Assembly (NCBI GenBank): GCA_020845695.1
Contig: JADLFG010000078.1
Span: forward strand, 1-34,136
Source: Thermoleophilia bacterium
Lineage (GTDB): Bacteria > Actinomycetota > Thermoleophilia > Gaiellales > Gaiellaceae
DNA length: 34,136 bases
Direction of reading: 5' to 3'
Positions 1 through 6,910 of this stretch are shown here, one piece after another (within the stretch, counting starts at the first letter, position 1; each line of letters begins with the position of its first letter). The position numbers and the translations under genes are program-made. The notes beneath the pieces were generated by a model that saw only the letters and a list, made by a program, of their open reading frames with translations, searched no databases and was not told the DNA's origin.

Positions 1-432
1 CCCTCCAAGGCGGCGACGGCAACGACACCCTCGACGGCGGCGACGGCAACGACACCCTCGACGGCGGCGCCGGCAAAGACACCCTCACCGGCGGCGCCGG
101 GGCCGACAAACTCGACGGCGGCGACGCCGACGACACGCTCAGGGGCGGCGCGGACAAGGACACGCTCACCGGCGCAGCCGGCAACGACAAGCTCTACGGC
201 GACACCGGCGACGACACCCTCCAAGGCGGCGACGGCAACGACACCCTCGACGGCGGCGACGGCAACGACACCCTCGACGGCGGCGCCGGCAAAGACACCC
301 TCAAGGGCGGCGCCGGGGCCGACAGCCTCGACGGCGGCGACGGCGCCGACTCCCTCGACGGCGGTGCCGGCACCGACACGCTCGCGGGCGGCGGCGGCGA
401 CGACACGCTCAAGGGCGGCGCGGGCAAGGACA
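1..432 (+). repeat. Higher-order 216-bp repeat inside the RTX gene
   Basis: On top of the 27-bp nonapeptide repeat, bases 1-93 recur almost without change at 217-309. The offset is exactly 216 bp, or eight nonapeptides. After about three units the copies diverge and the second is rearranged, with at least one unit gained. This looks like recent segmental duplication within the beta-roll. Confidence 0.85.
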
Positions 433-647
433 CTCTCACCGGCGGCGCGGGGAACGACAAGCTGTACGGCAGCGACGGCGGTACCGTCGCCTACGGTGGC
501 GAGGGCAACGACACCTACTACACGAAGGCCGGCGCGATCGACAAGTTCTTCGGCGGCTCCGGAACCGACAAGGTCGTCGGCGCGGTCGAGGTGTGGGACG
601 AGATCGAGCTCGACGGCCCCGACGCGCCCGGCGAGCCCGCACCGTAG
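1..647 (+). CDS. RTX (hemolysin-type calcium-binding) repeat protein, C-terminal part
   Basis: The reading frame is open from base 3 to the TAG at 645-647, so the N-terminus lies outside the window. About 17 tandem nonapeptides of the type GGxGxDxLx run from the left edge to about base 470. In known RTX proteins these fold as a parallel beta-roll that binds Ca2+ between turns, usually in secreted proteins. The repeats are followed by a degenerate unit ([11 protein letters not shown]), one more half-repeat ([10 protein letters not shown]) and a short acidic, proline-rich tail ending GEPAP. No catalytic domain is visible, so the role (adhesin, S-layer-like, protease or lipase) cannot be told. 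Type I secretion is common for RTX proteins but no transporter is in view. The family call is firm and the function is unknown. Confidence 0.93.
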   Translation, partial: LQGGDGNDTLDGGDGNDTLDGGAGKDTLTGGAGADKLDGGDADDTLRGGADKDTLTGAAGNDKLYGDTGDDTLQGGDGNDTLDGGDGNDTLDGGAGKDTLKGGAGADSLDGGDGADSLDGGAGTDTLAGGGGDDTLKGGAGKDTLTGGAGNDKLYGSDGGTVAYGGEGNDTYYTKAGAIDKFFGGSGTDKVVGAVEVWDEIELDGPDAPGEPAP

Positions 648-656
648 CCGCCCGGG

Positions 657-1060
657 TTACCGGCCGACCAGCGCCCCGAGCGCACGATCGACGCCGGCTT
701 CGTCGTTGTAGACGTGGAAGGCAAAGCGCAGAGCCCCCGCACGTGCCGCGCACCCGACGGCGGCCGAACGCAGGCGCTCAACCGCGACACCCCGCAGCCG
801 CGACCGTGACCGGGACAGCCGCGGAGCCGGTCTCCGGGATCCCGAGCCCCTCGCAGCAGCGCGAGGCGAGGGCCGGCGAGCAGCTCCTGGCACGCCGCGC
901 GCCCTCCTCCCGGCGGGCCCGGCCCCGCCACGAGCGCCAGTCGCGGACCGCCCGCTCGAGCGCCGCCACGGTCGCATCCGGCGCAGCCCGTGGGCGGCCG
1001 GCCGTGCGGGCACCGGCGGGCGCGTCGGGCCGGAGGCCCCGCCCGCACGAACCTAGCGTA
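657..1060 (-). pseudogene. Class-V aminotransferase / cysteine desulfurase-like remnant
   Basis: On the minus strand one frame, ending at 657, encodes a typical class-V aminotransferase C-terminus: ALRFAFHVYNDEAGVDRAL, matching the family pattern of a conserved YN before a helix. In a different frame, about 1000 to 780, lies an N-terminal-like stretch (TVAALERAVRDW, then a segment ending GSAAVPVTVAAAG). The two parts sit in different frames and meet near 780-785. The whole central domain, including the PLP-binding lysine, is missing. I read this as a gene that lost its middle and was frameshifted. The C-terminal match is good; the N-terminal assignment is weaker. Nothing else codes convincingly between 648 and 1063. 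Confidence 0.5.
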
Positions 1061-1063
1061 GAC

Positions 1064-1069
1064 TAACTT
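1064..1069 (+). promoter_or_regulatory. -10 element TAACTT of the MFS gene, probably leaderless
   Basis: TAACTT is followed by six bases and the ATG at 1076. It overlaps a second candidate, TAGACT (1059-1064). No Shine-Dalgarno sequence precedes the start. Confidence 0.5.
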
Positions 1070-1075
1070 GAGCCG

Positions 1076-2515
1076 ATGCGAGCGAGAATCCTCCGAAGCG
1101 AGCGGCGCAAGTGGTGGACGCTGGGAGCGGTGGCGTTCTCGTTGTTCATGATCATGCTCGACAACACGATCGTGAACGTCGCGCTGCCGTCGATCCAGCG
1201 CAGCCTCGAGGCGGGGATCTCCGAGCTCGAATGGGTCGTCAGCGCCTACGCGCTCACGTTCGCCGTGCTCCTCGTCTCGGGCGGCAAGCTCGCCGACCTG
1301 CTCGGCCGCCGGCGGATCTTCCTGCTCGGACTGACCGTGTTCGCCGCCTCGTCGCTCGCGTGCGGGCTCGCCAGCAGCGCCGAGATGCTGATCGCGGCCC
1401 GCGCCGTCCAGGGCGTCGGTGCCGCGCTGATGATGCCGGCGACGCTCGCGATCATCACCTCGACGTTTCCTCCCGAGGAGCGCGGGCTCGCGATCGGGAT
1501 CTGGGCCGGCGTTTCCGCGGTGGCCCTCGCGATCGGGCCGCTCGCTGGCGGCCTGCTCGCCGAGCACGTCGACTGGAGCTGGATCTTCTTCGTCAACGTC
1601 CCGGTTGGCGCGATCGGCGTCGCAGCCGGTCGCGTGATCATCGAGGAGTCCCGCGACACCTCACGCGAGCAGAGCCTCGACCTGCCCGGGCTGCTCGCCT
1701 CCGGGGCAGGGCTGTTCGCGCTCACGTTTGCGCTGATCGAGGCGAATCGCTACGGCTGGACGTCCCCGGCCATCCTCGGGCTGTTCGCCGGCTCGGCCGC
1801 GGCCCTGGCCGGGTTCATCCTGATCGAGCGCCGCCGGCGGGCGCCGATGCTCGACCTCTCGCTGTTTCGTTCCTCGACTTTCACGGGCGGCAACATCGTC
1901 GCCTTCCTGGTCACGCTCGCCATGTTCGGCGTCTTCTTCTTCATGTCGCTGTTCGTGCAGCAGGTGCTCGACTACTCGCCTGTCCAGGCGGGAGCGATCT
2001 TCCTGCCGATGACCGTGCTGATCATCCTGATCGCGCCACCCGCGGGGAAGCTGTCGGACAGCGTCGGCTCCCGCTGGCTGATGGCGGGCGGGCTCGCCCT
2101 CGTCGCGATCTCGCTCGTCCTCTTCTCGCTGCTCGGCGTCGCCTCCGACTTCTGGGACATGCTGCCCGCGCTCCTCGTCGGCGGCGTCGGGATGGCGTCG
2201 GTGATGACGCCGATGAGCGCGGCTGTGATGGGTGCCGTCCCCGTCGCGAAGGCCGGCGTCGCCTCCGGTGTCCTCAACACGTCCCGTCAGATCGGCGGCG
2301 CGCTCGGGATCGCGATGATGGGGGCGATCCTCTCCTCCCGCCAGGCGAGCTCCCTCGCCGGCGGCGTCGCCCCCGAGCAGGCCTTCGTCGACGGCTTCAG
2401 GCTCGCCCTGCTCGTGGCCGCGGCGGTCGCATTCGCGGGGGCGTTGACGGCCGCCGCTCTGATCCGCCGCTTGCCGGCAGCCGGGGCCGACCCCTCGCTC
2501 GAGGCCGCGCGATGA
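1076..2515 (+). CDS. DHA2-family MFS drug/H+ antiporter (EmrB/QacA type)
   Basis: The 479-residue integral membrane protein has the 14-helix DHA2 pattern. The first helix carries LDNTIVNVALP (motif D1). Motif A follows helix 2 as GGKLADLLGRRR, and motif C is AIGPLAGGLL in helix 5. Length is normal for the family. The expected role is proton-driven export of hydrophobic drugs or metabolites; the substrate cannot be told from sequence. The ATG follows a TAACTT/TAGACT box by a few bases and has no Shine-Dalgarno, so it is probably leaderless. Its stop overlaps the start of a tetR gene (ATGA), which makes that regulator its likely partner. It is intact, in contrast to the decayed gene next to it. 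Confidence 0.93.
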   Translation: MRARILRSERRKWWTLGAVAFSLFMIMLDNTIVNVALPSIQRSLEAGISELEWVVSAYALTFAVLLVSGGKLADLLGRRRIFLLGLTVFAASSLACGLASSAEMLIAARAVQGVGAALMMPATLAIITSTFPPEERGLAIGIWAGVSAVALAIGPLAGGLLAEHVDWSWIFFVNVPVGAIGVAAGRVIIEESRDTSREQSLDLPGLLASGAGLFALTFALIEANRYGWTSPAILGLFAGSAAALAGFILIERRRRAPMLDLSLFRSSTFTGGNIVAFLVTLAMFGVFFFMSLFVQQVLDYSPVQAGAIFLPMTVLIILIAPPAGKLSDSVGSRWLMAGGLALVAISLVLFSLLGVASDFWDMLPALLVGGVGMASVMTPMSAAVMGAVPVAKAGVASGVLNTSRQIGGALGIAMMGAILSSRQASSLAGGVAPEQAFVDGFRLALLVAAAVAFAGALTAAALIRRLPAAGADPSLEAAR

Positions 2516-3132
2516 CTTCGGCCCGCGCCGACGAGGAGCCGCGCAAGCGCCTCACAGCTCCCGAGCGGCGAGCCGACCTGCTCGTGTGCGCCTCCCGCGC
2601 CTTCTCGCAGGGCAGCTACCGGGGTACCACTACCGCCGAGATCGCGCGCGCGGCCGGGGTGACCGAGCCGATCCTCTACCGCCACTTCGAGTCGAAGCGC
2701 GACCTCTACATCGCCTGCCTGCGGGAGAGCTGGAACGGCGTCCGCGCGCTCTGGGAGCAGACGGTGGCTGCCGAGCCCGACCCGGGCGCCTGGCTCGCCG
2801 CGATGGGACGGGCCTTCCGCGAGTCGGAGGACCGCGTGGTGGTTCACTGCCTGTGGGTGCAGGCAATCGCCGAGGCCAGCGAGGACCCCGAGATCCGCAC
2901 CTACATGCGCGAGCACATGCGCGGCGTGCACGCGTACGTCGCGGACGTCGTGCGCCGGGCGCAGGCCTCCGGAGCGATCCCGCCTGACCGGAATGCCCGC
3001 GCGGAGGCGTGGGTCTTCCTCGCGATCGGCTTCTTCAACGCCGTCGGCGGCTGGCTCGGAGGCGGTCTGCTCGACGCGGACCTGCCCGGCATCGCCACGT
3101 CGCGGCGGCGCTGGCTGACCGGACGCGAGTAG
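2512..3132 (+). CDS. TetR/AcrR-family transcriptional regulator
   Basis: The 206-residue protein has an N-terminal HTH at about residues 21-66 (TTTAEIARAAGV, then ILYRHFESKRDLY), the standard TetR_N signature. The ligand-binding C-terminal domain is divergent, as usual. The ATG overlaps the exporter stop codon (ATGA), so the two genes are translationally coupled and transcribed together. By analogy with QacR/AcrR pairs it probably represses the exporter operon and responds to an exporter substrate. That role is inferred from context. Being downstream of its target, it would be autoregulated. No clear palindromic operator stands out upstream of the exporter. Confidence 0.92.
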   Translation: MTSARADEEPRKRLTAPERRADLLVCASRAFSQGSYRGTTTAEIARAAGVTEPILYRHFESKRDLYIACLRESWNGVRALWEQTVAAEPDPGAWLAAMGRAFRESEDRVVVHCLWVQAIAEASEDPEIRTYMREHMRGVHAYVADVVRRAQASGAIPPDRNARAEAWVFLAIGFFNAVGGWLGGGLLDADLPGIATSRRRWLTGRE

Positions 3133-3139
3133 AAGCTTG

Positions 3140-3156
3140 CGGGGGCAGATCCCCCG
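3140..3156 (+). terminator. Hairpin CGGGGG-CAGAT-CCCCCG after tetR
   Basis: A perfect 6-bp GC stem with a 5-nt loop starts 8 nt after the tetR stop. There is no U-tract, which is usual for high-GC actinobacterial terminators. It also belongs to the GGGGxCAGAxCCCC family seen at 21166-21204. Confidence 0.5.
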
Positions 3157-3217
3157 TTCGCAGGAGTAGCACCGCCCCGCGGCTGCCGATGCAGCGCCCG
3201 TGGCGGTTCACGCGCAC

Positions 3218-3275
3218 GGCGACGGCTCGGAGAGCGGCTCTGCGGCCCAGCCGCTTCTCCGAGCCATGTGTCGCC
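3218..3275. other. Long imperfect hairpin, possible structured RNA or strong terminator
   Basis: The left arm 3224-3239 pairs with 3249-3265 over 16 bp with one bulged base and a 9-nt loop. After a 4-nt bulge, GGCGAC (3218-3223) pairs with GTCGCC (3270-3275), giving about 22 pairs in total. It lies in the 233-bp gap between tetR and the XRE-TPR gene, where no convincing ORF exists. It may be a terminator, a REP-like element or a small RNA. Confidence 0.45.
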
Positions 3276-3350
3276 ACGCCCTCACACCCGACCTGGCGTC
3301 CCGTTCGGATGCGAAGAGGACCCGACTATAGCGCCATGTCCAGATAAGTC

Positions 3351-3392
3351 AAGTGAGTAGGTGAAGTGAACGAGAGACCCTATACTTCACTT
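3351..3392 (+). promoter_or_regulatory. Candidate autoregulatory operator of XRE-TPR regulator 1
   Basis: AAGTGA occurs at 3351-3356 and 3364-3369, and its complement TCACTT at 3387-3392. GAAGTGAA (3363-3370) and TTCACTTC (3387-3394) form a perfect 8-bp inverted repeat that brackets the TATACT -10 box. A repressor bound here would block the promoter. This fits an XRE protein controlling its own gene, but binding is inferred. Confidence 0.5.
3381..3386 (+). promoter_or_regulatory. -10 element TATACT of XRE-TPR regulator 1
   Basis: TATACT is followed nine bases later by GTG (3396), the spacing expected for a leaderless transcript. The upstream in-frame GTG at 3366 lies before this box, so it is unlikely to be the start. 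No good -35 hexamer is visible. Confidence 0.55.
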
Positions 3393-3395
3393 CGG

Positions 3396-4715
3396 GTGAC
3401 GACGGTCACGAGCGCAACCGACGCAGACGGGCCCCGGACGCTCGGAGAGCGCGTGCGCGCGCTGCGTCTCGGGCTCGGCCTCAGCCAGGGAGCCCTGGCC
3501 GGAGCGCGGTTCACCAAGGAGTACGTGAGCCAGATCGAGCGCGGCAAGACCCGGCCGACCGCCCAGACGCTCGAGTGGCTCGCCGGACGGCTCGGCAGCG
3601 ATCCCGCCTACCTCGAGACCGGCGTGCCGGCCTCCGAGCGGCTGCGGATCGAGGGAGCGGTCGCGCGCGCCGAGGCAGCGAACGAGGCGGGGCGCTACGA
3701 CGAGACCACCGGCCTCCTGGCCGGCCTTGCCTACCCGGCCTGCGACCTCGAGCTGCGTGGCCTGCTCGCCGAATCCTGGGCCCGCACCTACCGGGGCGAG
3801 TTGCGGGAGGCGCTCGCGCTGCTCGACCGCGCCCGGGCCCTCGCCGAGCGGGAGCGGTTCACGGACGTCGACCGGGCCGAAGTGCTGTACCGGATCGGCG
3901 TCTGCCGCTACAAGCTCTCGTCCGTCTCGACCGCGTCGGCGCTTTTCGCGGAGGCGCTCGCCCTCGCCGAGCGCTCCGACCTGCCCTGCGACCGGTTGCG
4001 CGCCCACATCCTCGAGTGGCGCTCCCGCTGCTACCGCCGCGAGCGTGACTATGAGGCGGCGCGCGAGGACATCGAGCGCGCGCTCGAGCTGGCCGAGGGC
4101 CTGAACGACCGCCACACGGTCGCCCACGTCTTCTTCCAGGCCTCGCTCGTCGCCGAGCGCTTCGGCCAGTACGTCCTCGCGCGCTCCTACGCCGAGCGGG
4201 CACGGGCGATCTACGAGGAGCTCGCCGACCGCCAGAACGTCGGCCGGCTGCTCAACAACCTCGGCGGCCTCTCCGTGCTGCTCGGCCGGCCGGAGCGGGC
4301 GATCGGCTACCTGACGAGGGCGTTCGCGACGGCGCTCGAGGTGGGGAGCGACGGCGACGCGGCGCAGGCGATCTCGTCGCTCGCGCAGGTGCACCTGCGC
4401 ACCGGGGAGCTCGAGCTCGCCGAGCGGCAGGCCCGCCAGGCGCTCGAGCTGCTCGCCGGTCGCGTCGACTACCTCGACGAGATCGGCAACGCCCAGGTGG
4501 TGCTCGGCCGGGCGCTGCTCGAGCAGGGACAGCTCGACCAGGCCGAGGCCGCGCTGCACGAGGCGGAGGCCACCTTCGAGCAGCTCTCCTCGGCGAGCCA
4601 CCGGGCCATGGCCTGGCTCGCTCAGGGCGACCTCGCCACCCGCAAGGGCGACGACCGCGCCGCCGCCCGGCTCTACAAGCGCGCCGCCGAGGCGCTCCAG
4701 GATGTCCGCTTCTAG
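3396..4715 (+). CDS. XRE-family HTH regulator with C-terminal TPR domain (copy 1)
   Basis: The 439-residue protein has an XRE HTH at residues ~16-72 (YVSQIERGKTRPTAQTL). It is followed by about 360 residues of TPR-like helical hairpins, with recurrent patterns such as Ax(3)A and LxxARxxAERAL. HTH plus TPR is the architecture of RRNPP peptide-sensing regulators and related proteins. The start chosen is GTG 3396, because the -10 box TATACT lies just upstream; a longer form from GTG 3366 is also open. A strong Shine-Dalgarno and a 28-residue peptide gene follow 19 nt after the stop. By analogy the TPR domain may bind a processed peptide and release or alter DNA binding. That ligand role is inference. 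A second regulator with the same layout lies at 11735-13039. Confidence 0.85.
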   Translation: MTTVTSATDADGPRTLGERVRALRLGLGLSQGALAGARFTKEYVSQIERGKTRPTAQTLEWLAGRLGSDPAYLETGVPASERLRIEGAVARAEAANEAGRYDETTGLLAGLAYPACDLELRGLLAESWARTYRGELREALALLDRARALAERERFTDVDRAEVLYRIGVCRYKLSSVSTASALFAEALALAERSDLPCDRLRAHILEWRSRCYRRERDYEAAREDIERALELAEGLNDRHTVAHVFFQASLVAERFGQYVLARSYAERARAIYEELADRQNVGRLLNNLGGLSVLLGRPERAIGYLTRAFATALEVGSDGDAAQAISSLAQVHLRTGELELAERQARQALELLAGRVDYLDEIGNAQVVLGRALLEQGQLDQAEAALHEAEATFEQLSSASHRAMAWLAQGDLATRKGDDRAAARLYKRAAEALQDVRF

Positions 4716-4734
4716 CCGAAGGGAGGTGACCATC

Positions 4735-4821
4735 GTGACCAAGGCTCGCGTCCTCATCCTGCTCGTGACGCTCGCCCTCGCCGCCGCCGTGATCGGCGCC
4801 GGCATGTGCGACGGTCGCTAG
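4735..4821 (+). CDS. 28-residue hydrophobic peptide downstream of XRE-TPR 1 (candidate pro-peptide)
   Basis: GTG at 4735 is preceded by a strong Shine-Dalgarno, GGGAGGTGA at 4721-4729. It opens a 28-codon ORF ending at TAG 4819-4821. The product has a basic start (MTKAR), a hydrophobic stretch of about 17 residues rich in L, V and A, and a polar tail GMCDGR. This resembles a signal-peptide-bearing precursor such as Phr or PapR, and the order regulator-then-peptide matches rap-phr. A one-helix membrane peptide with another role is equally possible on sequence alone. The good ribosome site and the parallel with the peptide at 13134 support a real gene. The exact function is unknown. Confidence 0.6.
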   Translation: MTKARVLILLVTLALAAAVIGAGMCDGR

Positions 4822-4878
4822 GCACCAGCCCCAAAGCCGCGGCAGGAGTCGCGGCCGCGGCGAGGAAATCCACGCGTC

Positions 4879-5007
4879 GTGGAACAGTCGCCGTCCGCCC
4901 CGACCCTGGAGCAACGCCCCTCGCTCCGCCCCCTGGCCTTCGTGCTGGTCACGCTCGTCGCGCTGTGGCTGACAGCGCTCGGGCTGATCCTCGCCCAGCT
5001 CGCGTAG
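4879..5007 (+). CDS. Small single-pass membrane protein (42 residues)
   Basis: GTG 4879 follows a GAGGAAA Shine-Dalgarno-like sequence at 4862-4868. The ORF ends at TAG 5005-5007. The product has a proline-rich polar start and one hydrophobic segment from residue ~19 to the end (LAFVLVTLVALWLTALGL), so it should be a tail-anchored or single-pass membrane protein. I do not recognise a family. It lies between the 28-residue peptide gene and a lipoprotein gene on the same strand and may share the regulator's transcript. Confidence rests on the ribosome site and the clean hydrophobic segment only. Confidence 0.45.
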   Translation: MEQSPSAPTLEQRPSLRPLAFVLVTLVALWLTALGLILAQLA

Positions 5008-5033
5008 GGCGGGGAGCCCCACCACGCCCCGGC

Positions 5034-5039
5034 TACACT
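5034..5039 (+). promoter_or_regulatory. -10 element TACACT of the lipoprotein gene, probably leaderless
   Basis: TACACT is followed by eight bases and GTG 5048. No Shine-Dalgarno is present. Confidence 0.55.
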
Positions 5040-5047
5040 CGCGGGGC

Positions 5048-5998
5048 GTGCGTGCGCTCGGCCTCGCGATCATCCTCCCCGCGCTCGTCGCCGTCGCGAC
5101 GGCGTGCGGCTCGGAAGCCGGCGGCAGCGGAGCGGCGGTCGTCGAGACGATCACGGCCGACACCGGTACCGAGCCCGCGCCCGCCGGCTCGATCCGTGCC
5201 CTGCTGGCCGAGCGGCCGGGCGCTGACGTGGCGCTCGTGCTCGGTAGCTCCGACTTCGTCCCCGGGGCGAACCGGATCAGCTTCCTCGTCCTGCGCCCCG
5301 ACGGTCGGGTCGTGCACGCGCCGCGGGCGCGCGTGGCAGTCGCGGCGGGGGATCTCGACGCCGTGCCGGCGATCGAGGGAACGGCCGAGGATCTCGATGT
5401 CGGCACGCCCGGGAAGGACGACGACGAGCTCGAGTCGCCGTCCGTGTGGGTCGCCCGTGTCGACCTGCCCGCCCCCGGACGGTACACGCTGCTCGTCGAG
5501 CCCGAGGGGACGGACGTTCAGGCGGTCGGCCAGATCGAGGTGAGAGCGAGCTCGCCCGCGCCGGAGATCGGCGACCCGGCCTTCCCCTCGGACACGCCGA
5601 CGTTAGAGGACGGCTTCGCCGAGGAGATCACGACCGCAAGCCCTCCCGACGTGGAGCTCCTGCGCCACTCGGTCGCGGACTCGCTCGAGGACGGCGTCCC
5701 GTTCGTGGTCGTCTTCGCGACCCCGCGCTACTGCCAGAGCCGGGTCTGTGGGCCCGCTGTGGCGGTCGTCGACGAGGTCCGCCGGCGCCTCGAGGGCGGC
5801 GGCGTGCGGTTCATCCACGTCGAGATCTACGAGGGCAACGACCCCGCTCGCGGCTTCAACCGCTGGGTGGAGGAATGGGGACTCCCGACCGAGCCGTACA
5901 CGTTTCTGGTCGGGGCCGACGGGATCGTCGCCGCCCGCTTCGAGGGTCTCGTCACCGTCGGGGAGCTCGAGCGGGCGGTCAGGGAGCTGCTGCTCTGA
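5048..5998 (+). CDS. Lipoprotein with C-terminal thioredoxin-like domain
   Basis: The 316-residue protein has a lipoprotein signal peptide ending in VATAC, so Cys20 would be lipidated and the protein anchored outside the membrane. Residues ~55-165 look like a beta-rich extracellular domain. Residues ~205-316 look like a thioredoxin fold: a strand PFVVVFATP, two cysteines four residues apart (YCQSRVC, C229 and C234), and a late strand TFLVGADGIVAARFEG. The active site is CxxxxC instead of the usual CxxC, which makes a redox or metal-binding role plausible but unproven. The TACACT box places the start at GTG 5048, leaderless. The sulfurtransferase gene follows 60 nt later with its own box, so co-transcription is uncertain. 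Confidence 0.8.
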   Translation: MRALGLAIILPALVAVATACGSEAGGSGAAVVETITADTGTEPAPAGSIRALLAERPGADVALVLGSSDFVPGANRISFLVLRPDGRVVHAPRARVAVAAGDLDAVPAIEGTAEDLDVGTPGKDDDELESPSVWVARVDLPAPGRYTLLVEPEGTDVQAVGQIEVRASSPAPEIGDPAFPSDTPTLEDGFAEEITTASPPDVELLRHSVADSLEDGVPFVVVFATPRYCQSRVCGPAVAVVDEVRRRLEGGGVRFIHVEIYEGNDPARGFNRWVEEWGLPTEPYTFLVGADGIVAARFEGLVTVGELERAVRELLL

Positions 5999-6045
5999 TC
6001 GGACCGCTCCCGGGCCGGACCCTTGCGGCCCACCGACCCCGTGCC

Positions 6046-6051
6046 TAAGCT
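6046..6051 (+). promoter_or_regulatory. -10 element TAAGCT of the sulfurtransferase gene, probably leaderless
   Basis: TAAGCT is followed by seven bases and ATG 6059. No Shine-Dalgarno is present. Confidence 0.55.
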
Positions 6052-6058
6052 GGATCGC

Positions 6059-6910
6059 ATGGCCGCCGACGGCTACGCGAAGCCTGTGCTCGTCTCGACC
6101 GAGTGGCTCGCGCTCCACCTCGATGACCCCGCGGTGGTCGTGGCGGAGGTCGACGAGAACCCCGACCTCTACGAGGACGGACACATCCCGGGAGCTGTGA
6201 AGCTCCACTGGCGCGACGACCTCCAGGACCCGGTCGAGCGCGACCTCGTCGACCCGGACACGTTCGCGCGCCTCCTCGGCGAGCGCGGAATCGGCAACGA
6301 GACAACGGTCGTCCTCTACGGCGACAAGAACAACTGGTTCGCCGCGTACGCCTACTGGTACCTGAGGATCTACGGGCACGCCGAGGTGCGGATCCTGAAC
6401 GGCGGCCGCCAGAAGTGGGTGGACGAGGGCCGGGAGCTGACGGTGCAGGTGCCGGCGCCCGAGCCACGCGCCTACACGCCCCGGGAACGCGACGACTCGA
6501 TCCGGGCCCACCGCGACCAGGTGCGGGCGTGGCTCGGCGACGACGGGCGGGCGCTCGTCGACGTCCGCAGCCCCGGCGAGTACGCGGGCGACCTCATCGC
6601 CCCGCCCGGCTACGAGCAGGAGGGGGCACAGCGCGCGGGCCACATCCCAACCGCGGTCTCGATCCCGTGGGCGCTCGCGGTCCGAGACGACGGCACGTTC
6701 CGGCCCGCCGACGAGCTGCGCGACATCTACGCGAGCAAGGGCGTCACGCCCGGCCAGGAGGTCGTGGCCTACTGCCGGATCGGGGAGCGCAGCGCGCACA
6801 CCTGGTTCGTGCTGCACGAGCTGCTCGGCTTCGACAGCGTGCGCAACTACGACGGCTCGTGGACCGAGTGGGGCAACCTCGTCGACGTCCCGATCGCGAG
6901 GGGCCCGTAA
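6059..6910 (+). CDS. Thiosulfate/3-mercaptopyruvate sulfurtransferase (two rhodanese domains)
   Basis: The 283-residue protein has two rhodanese domains. The first, non-catalytic domain has VVLYGDKNNWFAAYAYW, with Asp where the active-site Cys would be. The second has the catalytic loop CRIGERSAHTW with Cys239. Such enzymes move sulfane sulfur from thiosulfate or mercaptopyruvate to an acceptor. CRIGERS is the loop typical of bacterial and mycobacterial thiosulfate sulfurtransferases (CysA/SseA type); substrate choice cannot be settled here. ATG 6059 is chosen because TAAGCT lies seven bases upstream; the frame is open further. selD follows with no gap, which may link sulfur transfer to selenium use, but this is only suggested by proximity. 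Confidence 0.9.
   Translation: MAADGYAKPVLVSTEWLALHLDDPAVVVAEVDENPDLYEDGHIPGAVKLHWRDDLQDPVERDLVDPDTFARLLGERGIGNETTVVLYGDKNNWFAAYAYWYLRIYGHAEVRILNGGRQKWVDEGRELTVQVPAPEPRAYTPRERDDSIRAHRDQVRAWLGDDGRALVDVRSPGEYAGDLIAPPGYEQEGAQRAGHIPTAVSIPWALAVRDDGTFRPADELRDIYASKGVTPGQEVVAYCRIGERSAHTWFVLHELLGFDSVRNYDGSWTEWGNLVDVPIARGP

Noticed and set aside
1..470. CRISPR-like periodic repeat
   Set aside because: The 27-bp period is in frame and encodes the RTX nonapeptide; there are no spacers of unrelated sequence.
518..1567. Minus-strand 349-residue frame over the exporter start
   Set aside because: Low-complexity Arg/Gly/Pro text, antisense to a clear exporter gene; no family signature.
1111..3132. Long plus-strand frame overlapping the exporter and joining tetR
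   Set aside because: The part before 2512 is a shadow of the exporter in a GC-rich genome (Arg/Ala/Pro-rich, no motifs). Only its tail, from ATG 2512, is the real tetR gene.
3366..3395. Upstream GTG start for XRE-TPR 1
   Set aside because: It lies upstream of the TATACT -10 box and inside the operator-like repeats, so the transcript probably begins after it.
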